Below are positions 16,188 through 21,563 of a stretch of 21,563 bases of DNA, piece by piece. The first letter of the stretch is position 1. Every line of letters begins with the position of its first letter. The stretch comes from CAYFSC01 sp964345695 (GTDB taxonomy: Bacteria > Bacteroidota > Rhodothermia > Rhodothermales > Salinibacteraceae). The DNA lies in assembly GCA_964345695.1 (NCBI GenBank), contig CAYFSC010000034.1:1-21563 (forward strand), read 5' to 3'. The position numbers and the translations under genes are program-made. Under the pieces are notes generated by a model. It had not been told where the DNA came from. It made no database searches and saw nothing but the letters and a program-made list of their open reading frames with translations.

Positions 16188-16874
16188 ATGAGCGAAGCCA
16201 CGTCCCCCGACGCAACGCCGGTGGTCTTGATGTGGAGCGGCGGAAAGGATGCGCTTCTCGCACTCCTTGCACTGACTGAGGACCCGTCGTACACCGTCGA
16301 AGCGCTGGTCACAACGGTGGTGGAAGACGATGAGACGGTCACCATGCACGGCACGCCGCTGCCGCTTATCGAGGCGCAAGCCGAGGCGCTGGGGCATCCG
16401 CTGCATGTGATGCGCGTTCCCCCTTCGCCCAGCAACTCGACATACGAAGCCGCCCTGGAGCGCGTACTGGATCCTCTCTGCACCGCCGGGGCCGACGCTG
16501 TGGCAGCAGGCGATGTGTACCTGGAGGACGTTCGCGCCTACCGAGAGTCGGTGTTTCGGCAAGTGGGGATGGAGCCGCTGTTTCCGCTGTGGGGCGACCC
16601 CCCGGTGCGTCTCGCCGAGCGGTTCATCGCACAAGGCTACCGGGCCGTCGTAACCAGCGTCGACACGACACAGCTCGGGGCCGACTTCGCCGGGCGGCCC
16701 TACGACAAAGCCTTTCTGTCGGACGTGCCTAGTGAAATCGATCCGTGTGGGGAGAAAGGAGCCTTTCACACGTTTGTGACCGGCGGCCCTTTGTTCCGCG
16801 AGGCCGTCCCCGTAGCCGTTGGCTCGACAGACGCGGAGGGACGCATGGCATACGCTCGGCTTCAAGCCGCCTAA
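16188..16874 (+). CDS. Dph6-like PP-loop ATPase (diphthine-ammonia ligase family), bacterial member of unknown function
   Basis: The 228-residue protein belongs to the PP-loop (ATP pyrophosphatase) family named after archaeal and eukaryotic diphthine-ammonia ligase. Evidence is the N-terminal LMWSGGKDALLALL (14-27), AGDVYLEDVRAYRESVF (107-123), PLFPLWGDPP (130-139), and the C-terminal signature GEKGAFHTFVTGGPLF (188-203). Bacteria do not make diphthamide, so the substrate must differ from the family name; an ammonia or thiol ligase-type reaction using ATP is plausible. The PP-loop SGGKDA ends in Ala22 where the consensus has Ser or Thr, which may affect phosphate binding. The start at 16188 gives the usual short lead before the loop; the frame stays open upstream into rhomboid but is not conserved there. 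It probably shares a transcript with rhomboid. Confidence 0.8.
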   Translation: MSEATSPDATPVVLMWSGGKDALLALLALTEDPSYTVEALVTTVVEDDETVTMHGTPLPLIEAQAEALGHPLHVMRVPPSPSNSTYEAALERVLDPLCTAGADAVAAGDVYLEDVRAYRESVFRQVGMEPLFPLWGDPPVRLAERFIAQGYRAVVTSVDTTQLGADFAGRPYDKAFLSDVPSEIDPCGEKGAFHTFVTGGPLFREAVPVAVGSTDAEGRMAYARLQAA

Positions 16875-16884
16875 CGGCCCGCCC

Positions 16885-16980
16885 CGAAAACGAAAAGGGA
16901 GGCAGTTCCGGATGCTGCGGAGCGTGCGCTCCATCGTGCAGACCGGAATGCCTCCCTGCCATGTTTTCACGCAGGGGAGG
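16885..16980. terminator. Strong bidirectional terminator hairpin with a competing second stem
   Basis: GGGAGGCAGTTCCGG (16897-16911) pairs with CCGGAATGCCTCCC (16943-16956) to give 14 base pairs with one bulged G. Inside it GGAGC and GCTCC form a further stem. On the minus strand the stem runs directly into TTTTCGTTTTC (complement of 16885-16896), a good U-rich tail for the small hypothetical gene; on the plus strand a TTTT lies 8 bases on. The right arm can instead pair with downstream bases: CCTCCCTGC (16951-16959) with GCAGGGGAGG (16971-16980), one bulge, so two structures exclude each other. Confidence 0.75.
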
Positions 16981-17017
16981 GGGCGGGAGCGTCCACCCCT
17001 CACAGGACGGCGAGACT

Positions 17018-17287
17018 TCAGCTCTCGCCGTCAACCAAAATGTCACGCAGCTTCTTAAACTCGTCGCGCTCAAACGACAGGCTATACTTGCCGGGCTCGT
17101 CCTTGTCGCCTACTTCGGTCAGCGGCTCGACGTCGGACGACTCGACGGCCTCGATAAATGCCTCGGGTTCCACTTCGAATGCGCCGGCAAAGTCCTCAGC
17201 CGTGGCGGCATAGATGCCTCCGTAGGATTTAATTTCGCCGGTGGAAAAGTCGTCGGCGTCTTGCGGCTTGAAGCTAACTCCTCGCAT
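17018..17287 (-). CDS. Small acidic hypothetical protein
   Basis: I do not recognise this 89-residue protein. It is strongly acidic (many Asp/Glu, few basic residues), in line with the salt-adapted proteins around it, and codon third positions are GC-biased as in neighbouring genes, which supports real coding. It has no signal peptide, membrane segment or Cys. The middle is predicted helical (AEDFAGAFEVEPEAFIEAVE), and the end, KYSLSFERDEFKKLRDILVD, reads as a strand followed by an amphipathic helix. It is monocistronic, convergent with the PP-loop gene across the hairpin at 16897-16956, with its U-rich terminator tail on this strand. The opposite-strand frames here are basic and non-conserved in composition. 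Confidence 0.65.
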   Translation of the reverse strand: MRGVSFKPQDADDFSTGEIKSYGGIYAATAEDFAGAFEVEPEAFIEAVESSDVEPLTEVGDKDEPGKYSLSFERDEFKKLRDILVDGES

Positions 17288-17880
17288 GTTCGCAGAAGGA
17301 TTCGTTCGGGGAGGATACGGACCCGATGATGTCGATTGCCCTCATCGGCCGGTCACCTATCCCTTAACAAACGACAGCCGCAAAGTTTCGACGTCACGGA
17401 TTCGTTGATCCACGCGGTCCCGCCCCTTCGTCCCCGGTCCCCACGACCGCTCCCTTCCTGTCACCCTGGGAAGCGCGTAGGGAGATCCTCCACATCGAGA
17501 CGCTCAGTGTGCTGGCACGGAGGCGTTCGGTTTATGTACAAACAAAAGGGGCAGGATTTTGCTATGCTACCTCTGGCCATGGCCCGAAGCCTCCGGCACA
17601 ATAGAGCCGTCAACGGATGCGGCCAAAGACGACCTTGCAATGCCGGCCGCGGTCACGCAACGACTGGCTTTTGCGCGACCTTTTACGCAGACACGGCGGT
17701 GGGTATTTTTTTCCTCCCCGTTGACCCCGCCGCTCCAGATCGATAGGTTTCGGTCCCCGGGGCGATTGGGTAGGGCGCTCTCCGGCACAGTCGCTGCCCC
17801 GGGTCGAAGGTTGACTGCCTGACTTGGCCTTCCATCCGCTTGTTTCGACAGATTCCTCGAACAGCTCTCCAACCATTACC
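17288..17880. other. 593-base gene-free region upstream of the first Usp gene
   Basis: Open frames here (for example a plus-strand one ending near 17746) encode Arg/Pro-rich, basic protein unlike the acidic proteome, so I do not call a gene. The segment is less GC-rich than its neighbours in parts (17531-17570: TTTATGTACAAACAAAAG, then TTTTGCTATGCTAC). A T-run (TTTTTTT, 17705-17711) lies in the loop of a weak GC stem (17694-17702 with 17725-17732). Near the Usp gene there is a larger stem-loop at 17756-17803. A regulatory leader or promoter region for the stress genes is the most likely content. Confidence 0.5.
17756..17803 (+). promoter_or_regulatory. Stem-loop in the leader of the first Usp gene
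   Basis: CCCGGGGCGA (17756-17765) pairs with TCG-CTG-CCCCGGG (17791-17803), ten base pairs with a three-base bulge and a 25-base apical part. It lies 77 bases before the Usp ATG. It may be a leader structure of the transcript or part of a terminator for anything upstream, though no U-run follows. Confidence 0.35.
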
Positions 17881-18822
17881 ATGCTCAACATCCGACGCGT
17901 CCTCTACCCGACAGACTTCTCCGACGGATCGAAGCGTGCGTTTCCGCAAGCGGCTCAGTATGCGCACTGGCACGAGGCGGACCTGCATGTCCTGAACGTG
18001 ACGGCCCGCCACGAGCATGCCTACGAAGAGGCCAAGGCCAACTTTCCGCTCTCGATGGAAACCATGAGCGAATGGCTCGGCTCGCCCTCCCACCCCGAGC
18101 CTAAATCCGGATGGCCCGACCTCGAGGCGATGACGGTGGTGCAGGAGCAGATCGAGTCGGCCAATCCGTCGCAGAGCCTCGTCGAATACGCCGACGACCA
18201 CGACATCGATCTCGTCGTAATGGGAACGCACGGCCGTCGCGGCGTGGAGCGCCTGCTCATCGGAAGCGTGACCGAAGAGGTCGTCCGAGCCGCGCCGTGT
18301 CCTGTGCTGACCATCCGGAGCACCACTGAGGTCCGTCCCGACCGCACCGTGCGTCGCATCCTGGTGCCGGTCGACTTCTCGGAGGCCTCCGAAGATGCCA
18401 TCAAGCACGCCAAGGAAATCGCACTCACCTACGGTGCGGAGATCGATCTCATTCACGTGGTGGAGGAGGCCGTCTATCCGTCGGCCTACGGCGTCGAGCC
18501 GGTGAGCATTCCCACGCAGGAAATTATCGACCGGGTCGAGGACAACCTGAGCGACCTGGTGCGGGAAGACATCGGCTACGAGCACGCCATGGTGGAGGCT
18601 GTCGTCGGCTACGCGCCGCGGGCGATCCTCGATTACGCCGAAGAAAACGACACCGACCTGATCGTCATCGCGACGCACGGACGCACCGGTCTCGATCGCA
18701 TCCTCCTGGGCAGCGTGACGGAACGGGTGCTGCGGCAGTCGCCCACGCCGGTGTTCGTCGTGAAGCCAGGCCGCAAGTCGCTCCTGCCGACGACCGCACA
18801 GAAAGCGTCGAGTGCGGAGTGA
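17881..18822 (+). CDS. Universal stress protein, two tandem UspA domains (first copy)
   Basis: UspA-type proteins bind ATP or other nucleotides and support survival under stress; they are cytoplasmic. The 313-residue product has two Usp domains, about 5-147 and 157-296. Domain 1 starts RRVLYPTDFSDGSKRAF and keeps the full ATP-binding pattern G-x2-G-x9-G-S (Gly115, Gly118, Gly128-Ser129 in MGTHGRRGVERLLIGS). Domain 2 starts RRILVPVDFSEASEDA and has the pattern with Ala264 in place of the first Gly (IATHGRTGLDRILLGS). The frame is open to a TTG at 17824, but the ATG at 17881, preceded by CCATTACC, gives the standard N-terminus. A second protein of nearly equal length and layout follows 183 bases later, suggesting an old tandem duplication. 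Confidence 0.92.
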   Translation: MLNIRRVLYPTDFSDGSKRAFPQAAQYAHWHEADLHVLNVTARHEHAYEEAKANFPLSMETMSEWLGSPSHPEPKSGWPDLEAMTVVQEQIESANPSQSLVEYADDHDIDLVVMGTHGRRGVERLLIGSVTEEVVRAAPCPVLTIRSTTEVRPDRTVRRILVPVDFSEASEDAIKHAKEIALTYGAEIDLIHVVEEAVYPSAYGVEPVSIPTQEIIDRVEDNLSDLVREDIGYEHAMVEAVVGYAPRAILDYAEENDTDLIVIATHGRTGLDRILLGSVTERVLRQSPTPVFVVKPGRKSLLPTTAQKASSAE

Positions 18823-19005
18823 GCCTGCGTCCCGACTCGATCGGTGTCAGACGACAGGACGCTCGCTGACGCCGTTCGCGTCTGCCCCTCTGCCCTGCTC
18901 GTGCCCAGGCACGCCCGCAATCCAAGCGCGACCGCGTTGAATAATAGGGGACCTGCCGTTGCATGCGGCGCCCCGCACTCTTCCTCCATAGCTCCTCGGA
19001 CCGAC

Positions 19006-19944
19006 GTGACCGTCCAGAACGTTCTTCTCCCGACCGATTTCTCCGACACCGCCGACCAGGCGCTCGCCAAGGCCATCGACGTGGCTGAACACTTCGAGGC
19101 TACGCTGCACCTCTTTCATGTGATCGACCACCTCGACCCGAGTTGGTACGGCATCACCAACGTGCAGGAGGAAACCATCCGGTTGCGCGACCAGATCCGG
19201 AACGAGGCCGAGACGTTTCTGCGGGAGATTGCCTCCGGCGAGCCGAGCCTTTCGCTGACGACCGAGATCGCCCTGGAGTTTAGCTTTGACGTCTCCTCGA
19301 CGATTATGGATTACGCCAAGGCGAACGACATTGACCTTGTCGTGATGGGCACGCACGGCCGCGGGGGGTTCGGGCGGTTCATGCTGGGCAGCGTGGCGAA
19401 CAAGCTGGTTCGGCGTTCTCCGTCTCCGGTTCTCACGGTCAACCCCAGGGCCTCGGATGATGCTGCGCCCGAGGACCCGGTCACCACGGGCGTGCTGGCC
19501 CCGATCGACTTCTCGCAGTACGCCCGGACGGCGCTGCGCGCGGCGAAAACCTTCGCGCACACGTACGACGTACCGCTGCACCTGCTTTTCGTGGCGGAAA
19601 AGCGCACGGTCCCCACCTTCCGCGATACGGGCATCCCCGGTATCGGCGTGGTGGGAGTCGACGAGGACATCGTCGAAAATGCAAAGCCCGCACTGGACAC
19701 CCTGAACCACGACGTCGGCGGGCCGACGGTGGACGCCCGGTACCACGTGCGGCGCGGCGCGGCGGCCGATACTGTCGCGGAGGTGGCCGAGGAGCAAGAC
19801 CTCAACCTGATTGTTATGGCTACGCGGGGCCTGTCGGGCCTCGACCGGTGGATGCTCGGCTCGACCACCGAGCGCGTCGTTCGCACCTCCACCTGTCCGG
19901 TTCTCACGCTGCGCCCCGAGGCCGAGGAGGAAGCCAACACGTAA
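19006..19944 (+). CDS. Universal stress protein, two tandem UspA domains (second copy)
   Basis: A second double-Usp protein, 312 residues, with the same layout as the preceding gene but low identity outside motifs. Domain 1 (about 1-147) begins TVQNVLLPTDFSDTADQAL and keeps the complete nucleotide motif (Gly115, Gly118, Gly128-Ser129 in MGTHGRGGFGRFMLGS). Domain 2 (about 161-303) begins TGVLAPIDFSQYARTAL and has a degenerate motif: Ala272 for the first Gly and Arg274 for the usual His (MATRGLSGLDRWMLGS). The GTG at 19006 is chosen because it places the beta-1 strand as in the neighbour; an in-frame GTG at 18844 would add 54 residues of non-Usp sequence. It converges on the DUF819 gene with 40 bases between, and I saw no strong terminator there. 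Confidence 0.9.
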   Translation: MTVQNVLLPTDFSDTADQALAKAIDVAEHFEATLHLFHVIDHLDPSWYGITNVQEETIRLRDQIRNEAETFLREIASGEPSLSLTTEIALEFSFDVSSTIMDYAKANDIDLVVMGTHGRGGFGRFMLGSVANKLVRRSPSPVLTVNPRASDDAAPEDPVTTGVLAPIDFSQYARTALRAAKTFAHTYDVPLHLLFVAEKRTVPTFRDTGIPGIGVVGVDEDIVENAKPALDTLNHDVGGPTVDARYHVRRGAAADTVAEVAEEQDLNLIVMATRGLSGLDRWMLGSTTERVVRTSTCPVLTLRPEAEEEANT

Positions 19945-19984
19945 AGGCGAGGTGCCGTGTCAGAAGACGGGCGGCCCGGACGGA

Positions 19985-21145
19985 TCAGAGGAGCAGCGAC
20001 ACCTGACCGATGAGCCATCCGCAGCCCAGTGCGGCGTAGATGCCGAGGATGTAGCCGGCTACGCCCATGAGCAGGCCGACGGGTGCCATGGCCGGGAGAT
20101 AGACGCCCGCCACAATGGGGGCACTTGCCGCACCGCCCACGTTGGCCATGCTCCCTGTCGCGACGAAAAACAGCGGTGCCTTGATCATGCGAGCGACGAT
20201 GAACAGAATTACGACGTGAATGGAAATCCACACCACGCCGGCCACCAGGTACAGCGGGACTTCGAGCACGGCGGCGAGGTCGGCCTTGGCCCCGATGGAC
20301 GTGAGCAGCAGGTAGAGGGCCGCGTAGCCCACGCGGGAGGCGCCCGCTTGCTCCAGATTCTGAAGCGGCGTGAACGACAGGACCAGGCCAACCGTGACGA
20401 CGAGCAGAATCGCCCAGGTGCCGGCGCTGATGATGGTTGGATCGCCGAGCTCCGGAAAGACACCGCCGAGCGCCCGCGAGGCCACCGCCGCCCCCAACGA
20501 AAGGCCGATCATTACAACGAGGTCTTTGAGCTGGATCGGCCGCTTGTTCGTGTCCCCCAGATTCTCGTTCATGTTCTCGATGAGGGTCGTATCGGCGCCC
20601 ACCCAGTCGTCGAACCGATCCTGGTAGGCGCTCAGGAAGATCAGCACGCCCATCCAGCCGTAGCCTGCCACAACGTCCACCACCAGAAGCGGCCCCAGCG
20701 TGCTGTCGGGCGTGCCCACGCTTTGCTTCATGGCGAGCAGGTTGGCCGTCCCGCCGATCCAGCTGCCGGAGAGGGCGGCAAACCCTTTCCAGGCCACCGG
20801 GTCTTCGAAAAACCCGGCGAATAGGCCAAACGCGATGGGCCCGCCGATCACGATGCCGAGGGTACCTGCAAGCATCATCATCAGCGCCGTGGGGCCCAGG
20901 CGCAGGATGGCCTTCAGGTCCACACTGATCATGAGCAGAAAAAGGGAAAAGGGAAGCAGGTAGTTTGACATCCAATCGTACACTGCGCTCGACTCCGGCG
21001 TGAGTCCAAACGTGGTGCACAGCATTGGGATGAAATAGGCCCAGATGACCGGCGGGAGGTACTTGAAGACCGGTTCAAGGGCGTCCACGGTTTCCAGCCA
21101 GAACACCAGGCCGAGAACGGCCGCAAGAAACGCGGCAAGGGACAT
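19985..21145 (-). CDS. DUF819-family integral membrane protein
   Basis: A 386-residue polytopic protein with about ten to eleven hydrophobic helices. It fits the DUF819 (YjcL-like) family: GSWIGGTANLLAMKQ at 127-141 and, in the second half, SMANVGGAASAPIVAGVY at 332-349, two similar Gly-rich blocks at equivalent places, as expected for an inverted-repeat transporter fold. A soluble loop of about 30 residues (173-204, DRFDDWVGADTTLIENMNEN) separates the halves. Function of the family is not established; a transporter, possibly for an organic solute or ion, is the usual guess. The ATG at 21145 is chosen because the open frame beyond it (to 21430) encodes non-membrane, non-conserved sequence. 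It is divergent from the next gene. Confidence 0.82.
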   Translation of the reverse strand: MSLAAFLAAVLGLVFWLETVDALEPVFKYLPPVIWAYFIPMLCTTFGLTPESSAVYDWMSNYLLPFSLFLLMISVDLKAILRLGPTALMMMLAGTLGIVIGGPIAFGLFAGFFEDPVAWKGFAALSGSWIGGTANLLAMKQSVGTPDSTLGPLLVVDVVAGYGWMGVLIFLSAYQDRFDDWVGADTTLIENMNENLGDTNKRPIQLKDLVVMIGLSLGAAVASRALGGVFPELGDPTIISAGTWAILLVVTVGLVLSFTPLQNLEQAGASRVGYAALYLLLTSIGAKADLAAVLEVPLYLVAGVVWISIHVVILFIVARMIKAPLFFVATGSMANVGGAASAPIVAGVYLPAMAPVGLLMGVAGYILGIYAALGCGWLIGQVSLLL

Positions 21146-21253
21146 GGGTTCGGTAATGGGAAAGACAGACACGGGGAAAACGGTTGTTGAACAAAAAGCC
21201 TGGGATGCGGCGATGCTCGCCAGAACGCGTAACAACCTGCATCCTGGGCCTTT

Positions 21254-21269
21254 CAGGTGCAAGCACCTG
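21254..21269. promoter_or_regulatory. 16-base palindrome, candidate operator
   Basis: CAGGTGC (21254-21260), AA, GCACCTG (21263-21269) is a perfect inverted repeat with a two-base centre, too tight for a good RNA hairpin and typical in form for a protein-binding site. It lies 109 bases before the DUF819 start and 241 bases before the hemA-like start. Confidence 0.45.
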
Positions 21270-21305
21270 GCGCTGGAGTCCGGACCTGGGACCGGAAGTG
21301 GCAGA

Positions 21306-21336
21306 GTGTTTGCTGCAAGAATACGTGTTTGCTGCA
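21306..21336. repeat. 12-base direct repeat, period 19
   Basis: GTGTTTGCTGCA occurs at 21306-21317 and again at 21325-21336. A shorter third copy, TGTTTGCT, is at 21413-21420. The period of 19 is close to two helical turns, so two protein monomers could bind on the same face of the DNA. Confidence 0.6.
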
Positions 21337-21362
21337 TGCATAGAACGATGATGCCTTTGCTT

Positions 21363-21393
21363 ACCGACCCGTATAGATTGAAAATCAGTCGGT
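21363..21393. repeat. Irregular inverted repeat with AT-rich centre
   Basis: ACCGAC (21363-21368) and GTCGGT (21388-21393) flank an inner GATT-GAA-AATC (21376-21386). The outer arms are exact, and the left side has seven extra unpaired bases. It may be an operator or a small hairpin in either leader transcript. Confidence 0.4.
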
Positions 21394-21509
21394 GTGCTAT
21401 GGAAGCAGATCCTGTTTGCTCGTAATTCATCGCGCCCGCGTGAACAGTCCCGTTTCCATTGATGTAGCATCATAGTCATCTGGAATCACCAGCCTTCGCT
21501 TGCCGCTAC

Positions 21510-21563
21510 ATGACGTTTTACGCGTTCGGGCTCAATTATGAATCGGCGGCCGTCGAGACGGTG
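21510..21563 (+). CDS. hemA: Glutamyl-tRNA reductase (HemA), N-terminal fragment
   Basis: The last 54 bases encode MTFYAFGLNYESAAVETV with no stop before the window ends. HemA proteins start with a short strand and the motif GLNH(K/R)TAPVE(V/L)RE; here FGLNYESAAVETV matches this closely, with Tyr for His. HemA reduces glutamyl-tRNA to glutamate-1-semialdehyde, the first step of tetrapyrrole synthesis in most bacteria. Only 18 residues are visible, so the call rests on one motif. The start is preceded by GCCGCTAC with no Shine-Dalgarno, as for the other genes here. Confidence 0.65.
   Translation, partial: MTFYAFGLNYESAAVETV

Larger units (their letters stand above)
21146..21509. other. 364-base divergent intergenic region between DUF819 and hemA-like genes
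   Basis: No gene is seen. The region is denser in symmetric sequence than any other gap in the window: a 16-base palindrome at 21254-21269, a short inverted repeat TCCGG/CCGGA just after it, direct repeats at 21306-21336, an irregular inverted repeat at 21363-21393, and TGATG-TAG-CATCA at 21460-21472, 38 bases before the hemA-like start. It must hold the promoters of both flanking genes, but I cannot fix their boxes. Confidence 0.6.

Noticed and set aside
17336..17746. Possible small gene of 136 codons in the gap before the usp genes.
   Set aside because: The protein is basic, rich in Arg, Pro and Cys, and begins at a non-ATG codon; composition does not fit the proteome and no motif is visible.
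17683..18678. Open frame on the minus strand opposite the first usp gene.
   Set aside because: Antisense shadow of a clear Usp coding sequence; no recognisable domain.
18900..18913. Near-palindrome CGTGCC-CA-GGCACG upstream of the second usp gene.
   Set aside because: It is short and GC-rich, so it is expected by chance in this sequence; kept only as a weak operator candidate.
19311..21020. Long open frame (569 codons) on the minus strand across the second usp gene and into the DUF819 gene.
   Set aside because: It is antisense to usp and out of frame with DUF819; the product is basic and low-complexity, unlike the acidic proteome.

Overview
The window looks like chromosomal DNA of a halophilic member of the Rhodothermota/Bacteroidota, most like Salinibacter or a close relative. 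The grounds are high GC, strongly acidic proteins (Asp/Glu-rich tails on the MqnA-like protein and FtsK), a Bacteroidota-type TrmD motif (HYKGIDQRV), a type IX secretion C-terminal sorting domain on a protease, and the absence of a clear Shine-Dalgarno sequence at the proper distance before any start. The assignment is by pattern; no search was run.

Layout. (1) 1-4532, plus strand: a translation block with the tail of an upstream gene (probably rpsP), rimM, trmD, rplS, an MqnA-like protein whose start overlaps the rplS stop, smpB and tyrS. It ends at a hairpin near 4618-4638. (2) 4713-15191, minus strand, read from right to left: tyrA (prephenate dehydrogenase with ACT domain), gcvT, a ComB-type phosphosulfolactate phosphatase, ftsK, purK, purE and a secreted Lys-C-like serine protease with FN3 repeats and a T9SS tail. 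(3) 15362-16874, plus strand: a rhomboid protease and a Dph6-like PP-loop protein. (4) A small acidic hypothetical gene on the minus strand (17018-17287), convergent with the PP-loop gene across a strong bidirectional hairpin. (5) A 593-base gene-free stretch, then two tandem double-domain universal stress proteins (17881-19944, plus). (6) A DUF819 membrane protein (minus), then a 364-base divergent intergenic region rich in repeats, then the first 18 codons of what looks like hemA.

How the genes work together. Most are housekeeping: ribosome maturation and tRNA modification (rimM, trmD, rplS), ribosome rescue (smpB), tRNA charging (tyrS), purine synthesis (purE/purK acting in succession), one-carbon metabolism (gcvT), tyrosine synthesis (tyrA), chromosome segregation (ftsK) and stress response (two Usp proteins). 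I see no mobile element, CRISPR array, phage gene or rRNA/tRNA gene, and no defence-type gene cluster.

I did not find a clear new multi-gene system. The observations most worth a second look are small-scale: the start-site sequence pattern (no Shine-Dalgarno, C at -1), the competing hairpins at 16897-16980, repeat-rich intergenic regions before tyrA/rhomboid and before hemA, a ComB phosphatase outside methanogens, a Dph6-like protein with an altered PP-loop in a bacterium, and a divergent MqnA homologue translationally coupled to ribosomal protein L19.
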